This document shows, piece by piece, positions 14,601-27,505 of a DNA stretch of 64,000 nt (position 1 is the first letter of the stretch; each line of letters starts with the position of its first letter). The position numbers and the translations under genes are program-made. The notes under the pieces are model-generated. The model did not search any database and was not told the DNA's origin. It saw only the letters and a program-made list of their open reading frames with translations. The DNA is from Campylorhamphus procurvoides (taxonomy: Eukaryota; Chordata; Aves; Passeriformes; Dendrocolaptidae), in NCBI GenBank assembly GCA_013396655.1, contig WBMV01006632.1, forward strand, positions 310,001-374,000, written 5' to 3'.

Positions 14601-17600
14601 CTACAGGAAAAGTACAGAAGACACTTATTTCTTCCTTTTTCAAGCTGCATTTCCACAATGGCTTATTGGAGTATCATTTCAATTCTGAAATACTTCATCT
14701 GCTGTCCAAACTTTAAGGGGTTAGGGGAAGAGGGACTTTGTTCAAGAGTGGGACCTTCTGTTTAGTTTTCCTATTCAGTTACAAGCTTCATTTCCCCCCT
14801 GCTTCAGGAACTAGTATTCTTATGCCAAAATCTCAGCAGACATCTACATACAATGTTGCAATAGCGATCATACCATAGACTTAAATTATAATCTGTGATT
14901 TCTTCTCCTTGTTACAATGCCTTCCCAGCCTGTATGTTAAAATTCCAGTAAGTCATAGAAGGGAAAAAAAGAATCAAATGAGATTTGGTGGGAATCAGAA
15001 GTCTACCTAAGCAGCAGAATTCCTATTTTCATGGTTTCTCTTCTTTATGAAAATTCTTTTCGGGTACCTTCAATTTCAAACTTTGGCAATCAGAGTTTTC
15101 ATGTACATGCAAATTTTAACACTGCCATGTGGCTGAATAGTTGCTCCATGTACTTTAAAACAGTCAAATTACCATAGTACAGTATGGAAATAATGTAACT
15201 TGAGCTTGCAAATCCAGTTTTTTTCTGACTGCTGATTCTACACATTAACATCTTCTAGTAAGGAATCAGTATCTGTCACTAATGAGTGCACCAGTTAATG
15301 CTTTCATAAAGCTCTGCCTACTGCATGTATGCATTACTGAATCACAATGCACAGGAACTAAGAGGAAACAGAAGAAATACATGTAAGATTGGCCCTGTTA
15401 AATGTATACCAAAACTCATTTCTAAAACTGCATTTGTACCTAAGTTACTGTGCATTTGGGGCTTATTATGTTTATCTAAGATTTCTTGTGAAATCTACTT
15501 CTGTGAACATAGCTTTGCTGTACTACTATCCTTTAAAGAATGACTGAATGTCTTTTATCACGACATTGGGATAAGCTTTGCAAGACCTATTCAAAATACA
15601 TAAATTAAACCTGAGAATGACTTCTCAAATAAGAATATTTTTTATTATTTCCACAAATCACATGGATCAGTATTTCAATCTGGTTTTTACATAAAGCAAT
15701 AAGCAATAGCACATGAATTTACAATTTTAATTGCTGCAACTTGAAATACAGGAAGAATCCGAGATTTTTTTTTTCCTTAGTTTACCAATCCATATCTCAT
15801 AAGTTTGTTCAGTCAAACATAAATTTCATAGGCCTTAATAACGCAATGAAAACCCACAGTTTTACTGCCTTTTCTGAACTCCTTCCTGCTGCTGTGAAGT
15901 CCTTCCCCAACTGATTTCCATGACCTCAGTTCTCCATGACACACAGTAGTTGGCATAATGAACAACAAAAGTTCAGTTACACTGGAGAAAAATTCTACTT
16001 AAAATAGAAAGAAACCATAACATGAATATTTTTCCTGTTTGCAGCATGGGAGGGATTCTTTGACAGAACTGGTCAAAATCTGTAGAACTTGGGCTGGTTA
16101 CATATTGCTGACTGAAGCCTTCCCAAGGCACTGCAGGGATATGATCAAACATAAGTCAATTAATCTGGTCAAAGAGTAACCTGTCCATCTATCCACGTAT
16201 AGATACTGCTCAACATCACCAAATCTAAATAATCACAACTTCTGAGATTCAGAAGGACCTGGAGCTCTGCACCCCTCCCTTCTCATTCTTTTCTATCCAT
16301 CCATCTAGCACATCTCTCCACAGTTTCAGGTGGTTCTAAATCTTTTAAAAGTCTTTCAAGGATGAGAACAAAATATATGGCTGATGCTCATTTTCATCAA
16401 TGCAGAAATCAAAAACTCTCTACCTCTGCATTTAGCCAAAGTAAATTGAGTCTTTACAGTAGAAATACTACATATTGTGAAATAAAATCTCTAAATACCA
16501 AACATAAAACTATCCGAGAATCTCAAGGAATCCTTCCTGTCAACAGTTTGTGCTGGAAATGACCTGCTGGATATACTTCACTATGACTTTATGAGAGTCC
16601 CAGCTTCACACAACCCAGCTACAACTCCACAGCTGCCCTGTAAGGTCAGAAACATTGGAGCCAAGCATAAAGATGTGACAGATGAACAAGGCTCCAAAAA
16701 TTTCTATGAATGTAGTTGTAGTAGTTTCTGGTGTGCTGTAACTGCTGAATGCAAACTCATTAATAGAGCTGGACAGGTCCGTTCTGTATTCTTAAACTGG
16801 CTGGTATGTAACAGATTTTCACTTTTTTCTCTAGGCTACGCAAGATCTCTTGTTTCAAATGGGAAATGTGAAAAATGGGATTTATATAGAAAATGCTTAT
16901 TTTTGGTCAATTTTGACATTTTACTTTGAAACAAATGTAAAACACACCTTTGAACTCCCTTTGAGAATGCATGGGAATGTCTCCAACTATTCCCTCAAGT
17001 CCAGCCTTGATTCAGATGAGAACAAAATATTTTTGAATACAAAGTAACAAAGACAGTTAATGGCAACTTCAAATTACATTCTCAGGAAGCAAAGATTTAT
17101 TAATTTGAAAAAAACAAAATTGTTCATAAAAACAGATAAACCACTTTCATAGTATGAACATTTTTCAGACATTTCACATTGAATATTAACTGTGCTAAAG
17201 AAATGCAGAGCAAACCAGGTAGCAATTGAATACAAGGAGCAGATGTTCTTTGAGTTTTATGAAATACTGTTTAGGAAGACAAACAGTTTAATCTGGTGAA
17301 GATCAGCAAAACAGCAGTTCTCTGAAGATAAACTTGCATCTGCAATAGCTTTGTAGATCTGAATTTCATTTTAAAGTTTAAAATCCCAGTGGAAAGACAG
17401 AAAGCCAGAAGGATGCATAGACAGTATGTCCTTCTGAATAGATTAAGTGAAAACAATACAAGAGAGGACAGATTCACTGACCTTTGAAGGAACCTTGTGT
17501 GATTAATGTAAGTAGCACATTACTCCTATTACGTGAAGAGGCACTCAAAACCAAAACCCTCCTGCACTTGACAGAGAACACTGAGTATCCACAACATAAT

Positions 17601-17859
17601 CATCCCCTCCAACATTTTAGTTCTCTGCAAGCTGAACCTCCAGGCACAATACTTACAACCACTCACTGATGTCAGACCAACACGTACAGCACAGAAGGGT
17701 ACGGTACTGACAAACAAAGAAGAGGGCAAAAAATTTCAAGGACCTAAACATGCCAACAGAGAGCTGTTGGGAGTTGTCTTGGCCTTTATTCCTCAAAATA
17801 ATATGTGGCTTAACCAGTGGATTAAATCTGGCAAACTCTACCAAGTTTAACATGCTTAA
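8666..17859. other. No gene recognised; AT-rich block
   Basis: This block contains the 9.67-kb simple repeat. Between about 11600 and 12700 the sequence is unusually rich in TAAT/ATTA motifs and lacks repeats, which would suit a conserved regulatory block, but this is inference only. Reading frames such as 13681-13947 and 16591-16929 have no splice partners. Confidence 0.55.
9669..9724 (+). repeat. CCAAA/CCAA tandem repeat followed by poly-A
   Basis: Four CCAAA-type units pass into five CCAA units and then a run of 12 A. Unit length changes from 5 to 4 bases within one tract. No target-site duplication or element body was recognised beside it. Confidence 0.9.
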
Positions 17860-18170
17860 GGGGAACTTAACTGCAGCCTTCCAGTATCTGCAAGGAGGTC
17901 ATCAAGAAGACAAGAGCCAGGCTCTTAACACGGATGCCCAGTGAGGGACAGTAGGCATAAGCTGAAACTCAAGAGTTTCAGAGCAGATAACAGAAAAATT
18001 TTTTCACCCTGAGTTTAAAAACTTGGAGGTTTTCCAAGACTGGACTAGACAAAGCCCTGAACCACCTGGTCTGACCTTATAGATGATCCTGCTTTGAGCA
18101 GGAGGTTGGATGAGGGACTTCCTGGATTGCCCTCCAAACTGACTTTCCCTATAATCCTAACATCCTAAGT
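17860..18170 (+). mobile_element. CR1 LINE, 3' end fragment
   Basis: The sequence follows the well-known avian CR1 3' region in order: GCAGCCTTCCAGTATCTGCA, CATAAGCTGAAACTCAAGAG, TTTTTTCACCCTGAG, GGAGGTTTTCCAAGACTGG, and CCTGCTTTGAGCAGGAGGTT at 18088-18107. The usual terminal octamer repeats are eroded to CTATAATCCTAACATCC. It is 5'-truncated, as is typical, possibly with a more diverged extension back to about 17720. Small indels and stops make it non-functional. Confidence 0.85.
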
Positions 18171-21100
18171 TACTACCTGTTAAAACAGATAAATGGCTAA
18201 ATAATTAAATATTAGTTACAGAGGAATTAATGCATATCGAAAGAAGGACTTGTAGCTCTAGAATATTGCTTCGTATTAGCCACTGCATGCTAGTCTTTCA
18301 AATTTCCTACATAACTTATTATAGAACAAATACCTTGATAAAGCCTTATTAAAAGCTCAGAAGAAAATGGCAACAAATCTTAGTCAATAAGCCATAAATT
18401 AAATTGCCTCCAAGTAGATCTTGGCATGTTACATTACATTTCCATTCAGTAGGCCTTGATTGGCAGACTGTAATGATTCATATTACATCACTAATTCATG
18501 AAATAATACTAAATACATAATCCTATAACTATGTTCAGACACAGTGGAGGGTGACAGCTACAAGAAGCTGGCTATTTCTTCCCATTCCTCACCTCCAGCT
18601 AAAAAAAAAAAAAAAAGCCCACCCTGTAGTTCCACTAACACAGTTCAACAAGTAATGAAACAGAGCAGATACCTTCACCATGACTTCTCTGTGCCTCTAG
18701 TTCCACTTCTCCTGAAGGGAAAGGGAAGAAATGGTACAGAAAAAATGGTACAAAAAAATCCCTGCCTTTCCGGGCAAGGATAGGACCCTCACTACCTACT
18801 AAGGATTCAGCTGACCAGACACCATGTGCTGCAGAACATCTTGACAACCTGGAGAAATCAGTACTGAACCTATAAAATGCTATAGGTTTCCAGAATCAGT
18901 TCTGAACATCTCTAATTAAACCTTTCCTTAAAAGTTGAAGATTTCCCATTGTTACCCTCCAGAAACCTTCATGAAGCTCTATTTACAGCAGGGCTGCAGG
19001 CTTAGAGGGATGATTGGAGCACCTAATACTTGACTTAACAGGTGTATGTGTTCTATCAGCCAATATGCTTTTTAGGTCCAGGGTTTCATATGCAATGATA
19101 TATATTTCTGAATGTCTAGGTATGTATTGATATACATACCCACATGCACATAGATACTGTGATTAATTCTCCCAGGAATTTTTAGTTTCCTGTCAGTGGT
19201 TGATTTGCCAGACATAGGCAATCCCACTAGAACTTGGAGAATGGATAGCTAAAAAGTGGTATTCACGATTCAGTAAATCCAAACTATCCTGAGAATCTAT
19301 TTACAGCATCATTTTATTTGCAGTATTCCTTCTGGTGCAGTGAGATGGTAAGGAAATAGTCCTTTTCTGTAGTTTCTCAGTGGTTCTTTTGCAGAAATAT
19401 TTTCCATTTGCTAAGCAAACTCTGTTACAGGGCTTTCTTAAATAAAGAACTGTACTGTTCAATGATAAAATTCCAGCACCACAGGTTGTTATTTATATCA
19501 GTGATGTTAAATATACCATAAACCTTCAGAAAGGTACTGAAACATACCTCTGCCATATTATCTATCGAACATAAAAAAATTTATGAAGGTACACTTTCCT
19601 CAATCAGAACAGAAGGCTTACTGCTGAAGTTAACAAAGAACATCTGCTTTTCATTTGAGGTGCATTCAAGTGTTCATTAAAGTGTCCTTGATGGTCATTT
19701 TCAACCTTTGTTTTTCTTTTTTTTTTTTCCTGTTTCACAATGGTTTGTTTCCTAATTCTGTGGCAATTACAGCATGTTACTAAAAATGGTCATTGTACCA
19801 TTTCCCTTCAAAAAATCGCAAGAGAAACATGAAAGAGAGCGAAATGTGGATCTCATCTCATTTCACTGTAATAGCAGCTTCTATAGCTCACCTTGTTCAT
19901 ACTTCCTAGGGGTGTTTATTTTCTGCAGTTATTCATCTAGGCTTCACTGAACTTGAATACTAATAAATTTTAAGAAGTGAAACAAGAAGCCTTCACACTG
20001 TCTGCAGGGAGGCCTCAGAAAACGCGGCGTTACCTTGAGAGTTATTAGTATCAGCACCAAAGGTGCTAATACTTTGTTACTTGCCACAGAAAACCAGATC
20101 AGGAAAAAAACACAGGAAAAAGAAAACAAAACCTTTGTACATTTTCTCTGAACACATGAAATTCCTTATATGACTAATCTAAAATGGAGGGGTTCATTAT
20201 AATCTGTAAATATTTTCTTTAGATTTGTGTGGTGGTCCTCTATAAAGTTATTGAATGCAATTTTATAGAAATCTTAACTTTAAAAAAATTAAATTAACTT
20301 TAGTAGTTTATAAGTAAATCTGGGGGGAAATACCAATTATTTGATTACACAAAAGAGTGTGTATTATTGATAGTCACTGTTTAAATTTAAGGGAACTACA
20401 TCTGTGCTTTAAGTTAAATTTTTTGTCTCAGTGCTCGAGGTTAAGAAAATTCAGCAACATGTAACTGCTGTAACTGCATCCTAAGTAAATTAACATTAGT
20501 ACAGTTAGCAAATGTGTAAGGATTCATGACACTTGACAGGCAAGTACAAAGACAAGACTGCCTTTAAGCACCTCTACATCTGGAGTTGGACCAAAACCTC
20601 TCTGAAACGTGCAGCACAAATTCACAGGATGTAAATGTGGGCTTTGAACACATATATGATGCACATGCTTACTGCATTCTCTGAAACAAAAACATTTTAA
20701 TAGTTACATAGGTAACACAGAGGTGGTTCTGATTGTCTGCAGGCACAATATAAGCATTGTTTGAGTGACCAGGACTATAAAAACCATTTATAAGCCTTGC
20801 AGCCTGTCAGGGAAAGGGTAGAAAGGCAGTAAGGCAGTTGCAGAAGAAATGGCTGTTCAACTTACTTTCTACCTTGGCTGGCAGTAGCCTAGAAAGCTCA
20901 AGTGTACATGTGCTTTTAAATACTAGGTAAACAAGTTCCGCTTAAAGCTTCCTAATATCAAGCTGATTGATACAAAATGTCGAGCAAAATTGTTCAGCCA
21001 TTTCTAAGAAAGATAAAAAACACCCATATTCAAAATAATTCCTTATCATTTTTGAATGATAATTTGAGCTATACATTAGGAACATGACATTCATTTCAGG

Positions 21101-24100
21101 ACAACAATTCTTAACTTTCCTGTGAATCTGGTAAAAATTAATTAACCTCGGAAAAGTGCAGCCCATGGTAGACACTTGACAACGTATTATATTTTATCAA
21201 GTCAGTTCTATGGACCAATCTGTTCACACTTGGTATGCTTTGAGGAATTCTGAGGGCTGTCACATGGCATTAGGTCAGGAATGGATTTTATATTCTTTTT
21301 AATGATCTTTGCCTTCCCTTCATTCTCTGTCTTGTGTCTACAAAGGACAAAGAAAGAAGTTGATTCAAATGCAGGGAAAGAGGAGCTGAGAGAGAAAACG
21401 AGCTCTGGGGCTGAGAAAAACATGAAGATAGAATAGACAGGTGGGTGCGCAGAGGGAGAAAGAAAAAAGATAAGGATTAGTGAGGACAGGAGCTGGGGAT
21501 GCAGGGATGTGAAGGGCAGTGCAGCACCCGAGGTAGGAGGATGAAAGAATAAGAAGGAGGAATTCCCTGGGAATGAACACTAGAACTGATCATGTGAAAG
21601 AAAAGTGATCATGAGGATCCACCCAGGAAGAGACATCAGTATTGATACAGTGCTGAAACTGCTTGCTGGAGCATGAAACAAATTACATGCCCAGGGGATC
21701 AACCATTGCCTGCCCAAACAGAAGATGCCCACAGATGGCCTATATGCAGGAATGTTCAAGTGTTTCCCTGGCCAGCTTGATGAAACAGTTCTACACACTA
21801 AAGACAGGCTGGGAACAACTCTTTGATAAGCTTTTGTGAAAGCAAAGCAACATATTCCAACAGTCAAGGAAGAAAAGCAAACAAATGCATAAGGAAGGTA
21901 TAGGAAATAATATGGGCATGCTGCTAAAGGAGGGAAGAATAATGATCAGAAGCCCATTTTACAGATTCTGCATGTGATAACCAAAGTCAGAATAACAGGT
22001 ATCTATTTACTACCTAGTAAAAAATGTCTTCTGCATGAACACAAGCCAATTTTAACAATAATTTTGCTAAGAACAGAAGATAATTCATTCTAAGTGATTT
22101 TTTTCCTAATCATTCACATTCATGCCACCTTGAGTCTTCTTTTAGATTTCTTACTGTTTACTTGACTTGACATCACTCTTAATATCCAAAATATATTACC
22201 GAACAAGGATCATCCAGAAAACTCCACTCTTCTCAACTCTTTGAAAGCCCTTACTCCTATGTTTGTTGCACATGCTACTTAGGGTCTCTTTATGCAGCAA
22301 AGATTATTGTATAATAATTTAGCATTGTTCACTGAAAATACTTAAAATATCTGAGACAATGTCATTATTAAAGGAGACCCTGAACTAGCTGAGTTTTCTA
22401 TTTCCTTAAGAAGGAAGTCCATGGTAGCTGTGGACACTAAGCACATCACAGAACAAAGCTTGTAATTAAACAACTATCTCTAAATACCATAACCACATTT
22501 CTATGTGATTTTTTAAAATAATAAATCTAGCTTAAGTGTATTTTAAATGAACATTTAGTTCTTACAAATTCTACATAACCCAAATATTTAATTCTTATTT
22601 TATATGTGATCTATGGCACAGTACTGTCTGCCTCAACACTCCCATTTACTACAAACAGAAGAATAATTTGTTTAGCTATATAATCAGCAGAGAGGCAGCA
22701 CACAATAAAATAAAGCATTCCAGCTTTAAAATGAATAAAAATTGATTGTGTCCCTATAAAAACTAAATTGGCAGAGTGTTAATTGCATTTCACATAAACA
22801 TCTGTAGCAGTCGGTGACTATTTACTGTGCTGTAATGCAATACAGGACACTTAGGAATAAATGCATCCTCCAGATGAGTTCATAGAGATTTTCTAAAAGC
22901 GCTTGATGAGATTGTAAAAATCTGATTAGTCAGAACTGCTAATGATACTTAAAACAAAGGGAAATCTTTAAATAAAATTATTTTGCTTTTCTTTTCTCTT
23001 GATAAATTATATGCAAATTACTGTTGATGGAAAAATGCCTGCCTTGAAGGGAAATTCAGACTAATGATGGAAAGGTCATCAGACAGCAGAAGTATTTGCT
23101 AAAGAAATCTGCAGGCACTTGAATAGTTTGCTGGAATAAGAAAATATACCCTTTCTTCATATTATTTGTTGTTATTATAATGCATGAGACACTCTCCAGG
23201 GAGGAAAACAGAATGAACTGCTTCCCTGAAGACCTCAAAGTAAAGACTCAGTACTCAAAAGATGTGGGTTTTTTTAACATGTTTAAATGCATGCCCCCTC
23301 AACTTCAACTACATTAGTTACATGCAAATGCCCGTCTGCAAGAATGTGGTCTCAGAAAACAATGATAAGGGACCAACATAACCAACAGTTTATGTCTGAG
23401 CTTGTAACAAAAATAAATAAAAATAATTTATAGAGGTTCCTAGTGAAAAAAAAATAACCTTTTAAGGCTTCCACTAAAAAAAAAAATCAAGAAAACTCAT
23501 AATCTTATATAGCTAAAGCACCCTGGCAACTAAAATATACATAAGTTTTAACCATTTAAAATTATTTCACTCTAGGTGTGGTTTAACTCTAATGTTTATT
23601 TCAATGATAGTGAGGATAAAATATAAAAATCAAGTGAAATAATAGCAAAAGAAATTCAAGATGCTCAATGAAAGTTTCTAGAATTCCTTTATTGTCAGGC
23701 CAGAAAATTGAGCCTGTATTTTTAATTCTTTTAATTATCATCAACTAAAATTATACTTAATATGCAAAACAACTACAACATCTATACAGGCAGCTGCACA
23801 GACATGAGAGAGCAACTACTGGATAAGTAGCAGTTTTGGAAAAACAGTTTTGGAGCAGATCACAAACTGAGTCTAAGCAATATTGTGGAAAAGAGCATTT
23901 ATCTTGTTCTGACAGATAAACATGCCAAATGCAACACATGCAAAGTAATCCTCCCAAACATCTTTACTCCAACACAGCCTCAGCTTCTTTAAGATAATAT
24001 ACCCCCCAAAAACCAGCAGGTGAACCTTGCAAGGAGCAACAGAGAAAATCAAGTGGAGGAAACATGAGTTAAGAGGAATTACTGAATGAACTGAGTCCGG

Positions 24101-25476
24101 GGGATCTAGAAAGGAGAAAATTGAGAAGAGGTATGTAATTTATATTGTTACCAGTTCCTAAAAGTCTCCCACAAAGGGCAAATTACTTTCTGTGAAATGG
24201 GAATGGAGCAAACTCCACCACCATGTTAGATAAGCATCCACTGGTGATAGATGACACAAACTGTGGAATTTCTCATCCATGATTCCATGAATATTGGTCA
24301 ATTTATAGTCAGCATATTTAAAATGTTACAGTGACGTGCAAGGTAGTAAAGATATCATTAGAAAAGAAAAAAATCCATTAAAAGTTTAAAAAGGCTTATT
24401 TTGTTCTTATTCAGAGATCAATGAAAATTGATGTATAAGAAATGTCCCTTGTAGATAAATGGTAAAGCAACTATTGATAACAAGAGTAGGAGTTGTCTTG
24501 GATCACTTTTAGTATTACCACTTAAACTACTGTATCAGCCAAGAATGGATTTTACCATCCTTGGATTTCTATATAACAGAGAAGTGCCATTCCTGTTAGT
24601 CTCTGAAGAAAACTCTTCTATAACTCTAAAAACAGTAACTACCAATTTCAAGAACTGATTTTAACAGAATAAACTCATGGAAATTTAGCAAAATAAATAA
24701 TCTTCAATCCTTGAATGGAGCATAGAAGAGTTTTAAATTAAATAAACATGTTTTCACTTCACTGTTATATGGACTATACCTTTTCAAATGAACAAGGCTT
24801 GTGTCTAACTTCACTGCATACTGTATGTTCCTATCTCAAATAGATTATAATAATGTGCTGTAAAGCAGCTTGGTTTGAACTGTGGCTTCATTTCAATAAA
24901 TGAAAAATGAATGGACATATGGAACCACTAGAATCCACTCTATTCATCCCTTAATGGAGGGTCCTAAATCACAAACCATAAGTTCAGCCTGCTGGTAGCT
25001 GCACTGATTATAATGAGACCATTTACTCCAGAGGTTAATGCTTAAGCTGATTCAGATTCTCAAAGCAATCAGATAAGGCTGGCCAAGATGTGGTGCTAGA
25101 CAGAAGTGGATGTTCAAAGGGATTTCCCTACACTGAAGCTAAATAGATAGCCAGCAGCAAGGTCTTAGTCAGGCTGCCAGGGTAATCTGTACTGCCAGCA
25201 AGGTCCAGCTTGCTGAAGATGACATCCCTCAGCTTCTTTGGGACTCAGTAGCAAGGCACATCAGCCCTATGGAGCACAGGGATTCTTCTGTCACTTCTTA
25301 ATGGGAAACCACGCTTCTGTCTTTGATTGTCCTAAGTATGCAATGGACCTCAGGGAGCTTTTTATCCACAGGGATTTTAGGATGCAGCTCCTATAGTGAG
25401 GATGTTTGTCCATCTCTAGTTTAAAATGTACAGCACTGTTGAATAAAATGAACTAAGTTTACCCACTTCCACATTC
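18171..25476. other. No gene recognised
   Basis: Mostly AT-rich sequence. The stretch around 22700-22950 again has dense TAAT/ATTA motifs. A purine-rich patch lies at 21340-21560. A palindromic AGCACC-AAA-GGTGCT occurs near 20055. A minus-strand stretch ending near 20030 has tidy splice-like borders but only about 15 hydrophobic codons. Confidence 0.55.
18601..18616 (+). repeat. Poly-A run
   Basis: Sixteen A in a row, with no retroelement body recognised upstream. Confidence 0.9.
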
Positions 25477-25583
25477 TCATGAGCCTAATTGCAAGGGATT
25501 CAACTTGGTTGCTTCCTCAAAGACATCAGGAAGTACAGGACACATTGAATTTGTGCTCTCTTCCCCCACTGAAATTGCTCCAG
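25477..25583 (-). CDS. Candidate terminal coding exon of the small gene
   Basis: After a very good acceptor (TTTCATCTCTTCTTGACTGTATTCTGCAG, 25584-25612), phase-1 entry gives 34 residues and a TGA. The C-terminus reads PVLPDVFEEATKLNPLQLGS. The junction with the preceding exon would make Ser. Joined, the three exons encode about 95 residues. No canonical AATAAA lies close by; a GATAAA variant sits at 25361-25366. A frame-0 reading of the same stretch (LEQFQWGKRAQIQC...) is also open, so the phase choice depends on the upstream exons being right. Confidence 0.3.
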
Positions 25584-26769
25584 CTGCAGAATACAGTCAA
25601 GAAGAGATGAAACAACCACTAAAGCAATCTCACATAGCAAATTTCTTCCCTGAAATCTCAGCACAATACTTCTGATTTTATTTAAATTACTGATTTGAAA
25701 GCAAGCTAAGAAATACAATGGATTCCTTCCAATTAATATTATTGTTTTCTGTGAATTTCTTCTATTTAAGTAAATCCAGTTAAAGTAATATTTTTAACAA
25801 AAGATTTATACATTATAGATTTACTAACTGCATGCATCTCGATGAGGGAACTCACTTTTTTTTCCCCACAATGCATGGGTGGACAATCCCTCAAACTGCT
25901 AAGTTCTAGTGCAACAATGAAATGCTAATGCTTTTAGCATATGAATATAGGGGATTGGCTATATGTTTATACTTCTTTCTCTGAAAAAGTAAAAGTTAAT
26001 GTTTTTATAGGAGCTACAAAAGGGTAGATTACTAGAAGGCAGCTCTGGAAAGTATCCTTTTGGAAAAAGGAAAAGGAGAAAGGAAGAGCGTATTCTCCAT
26101 GCACTAACTGCAGTGGTTTGCTTTCATACATGGCAAAGTACTTTTCAAACACAGCTTTTTTAAAAAACAATAAAGGTACCCTTCTGCCAGATGAAAAACA
26201 TTTCTACATTTACTGATAAGAGATCATTTTTTGTCCTTTAAAATCTACTATGCAGACAACCTGTAAAATGTCCTTCTGAGATTGAGTGTTGCAGCAGTCT
26301 GGTATGACTACTTACTGAATACTTCCAGTGCATCATAAAATTAAATTATGTGTTCCAGCTCATTGGCTCCTAATTTAGATAAAACAGTAAGATCTGAATT
26401 CATAAGGCTTGTTGGTCTGTAAGGGGCCCCCTGTAAGGGACTGCATATTAGGCTATTAAGACTTTAATTTTAGCTTGGCTGTAGCTATGTCATGTACTTG
26501 AAGTGAAAACATGATTGAATATTTTGAGAAAAAAAAATATCAATGGGATGCTTATATGAACATTTATGAGGAAAGCATTTAGACCTGGCGTTTATGCAGG
26601 TCTATGCAGTTTATGCAGACTGTAAACAATTTCTAATTACATCCACGTCTTCTCTATGAATAGATCATGCTTTCTTCCTTTTATAGATGAACATTTAGAT
26701 AGGAGGGATAGAATTGGTTTGGGGTTAAACATAATTTCAAATAAGCATCAGATTTAAACTGAAAGATAC

Positions 26770-26889
26770 AGTTAATTGCATCTCCCTTGTATGTAACTGA
26801 ATCATCATCTTCTCCTCTGGAAGGAATAAATCTGAACATATCTCTTCCATGGCAGCGATTTTCCATTTTGTGCAACCATTCACTCATCT
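26770..26889 (-). CDS. Candidate second coding exon of the small gene
   Basis: Entering in phase 1, the junction codon is GAG (Glu), followed by MSEWLHKMENRCHGRDMFRF and then an acidic stretch including GEDDDS. The acceptor (AAAATGTAATAG) is modest. The donor is the weak point: the phase-1 choice is AACT before GTATCT, and GTTACA after the DDDS codons is an alternative. The frame stays open to 26681, so this could also be a terminal exon ending YLNVHL. The coding-like composition and phase agreement with the first exon are the reasons for listing it. Confidence 0.35.
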
Positions 26890-27384
26890 CTATTACATTT
26901 TAAATAAGTTCAATGAGTGAAGAGTCTACCACAGAGAGTTCATTTTTACAGAGTGTTAGTTCAGCTGCAACTTCTCCTGAATGATTTAATACATATAGCT
27001 ATTATGTAACTCAGATTGTCTTCCCATGTTTTAATTTATTCAGTCATTTCCTTTTTAAAACATGTGCTATAGAGTACAGCATACCTTCTGGTTGTGATTT
27101 TGAAGGCTTTCAATTTCTTAGTTATAATTCTGACACTTAAATATTTAGTTATAAAAATGTAAAGATTTAGAACAGTTGGAAACCACTGTTTCCATATTTT
27201 ACCCCTGTCTTGCATTAAGGGCTTTCTTCCCAAGGTGAATGTGGTAATGATGTAGATGTGATTTGGATAAGCCCTAGATAAGGTATTTTTTTCCAGAAAC
27301 GCACAGGGAGAAGTTTGTCGGGAGAAAAAGTTATGAGAATAAGCGTGAGCCACCAAGGATTAAAGGAAGGAAACTTGGAGCTAC

Positions 27385-27448
27385 CTTTCTTCTGGTGTTC
27401 AAGTATGAAGTCGTCCAACTCATTAGTTATCTTATTCAACCTTGACAT
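27385..27448 (-). CDS. Candidate first coding exon of a small unidentified gene
   Basis: The frame starts at an ATG immediately preceded by an in-frame TGA and reads MSRLNKITNELDDFILEHQ plus two Lys, then a single G before the splice (64 nt, phase 1 out). The whole exon would run 27505-27385, with 57 nt of 5' UTR after a strong acceptor (TTTCTAACTATATTCCTTTCAG). The donor is AAAG before GTAGCT, moderate. The peptide is an amphipathic helix. The Kozak context is weak (T at -3). A non-coding first exon and promoter would have to lie upstream (above 27.5 kb) and were not located. The family is not recognised. Confidence 0.4.
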
Positions 27449-27505
27449 TCATTTATATGGAGGACAAGGCTACAAATGACTTTAGCAGGCATGCTAAGTC
27501 TCTTC

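Noticed and set aside
24005..24130. Plus-strand donor-like AGAG before GTATGT with an upstream CAGCAG acceptor
   Set aside because: All three frames between the sites contain stops.
25967..26170. Minus-strand frame with KAVFEKYFAMYESKPLQL, located within the small candidate gene
   Set aside because: It reads like coding sequence, but the acceptor is A-rich and no donor in a usable phase follows.
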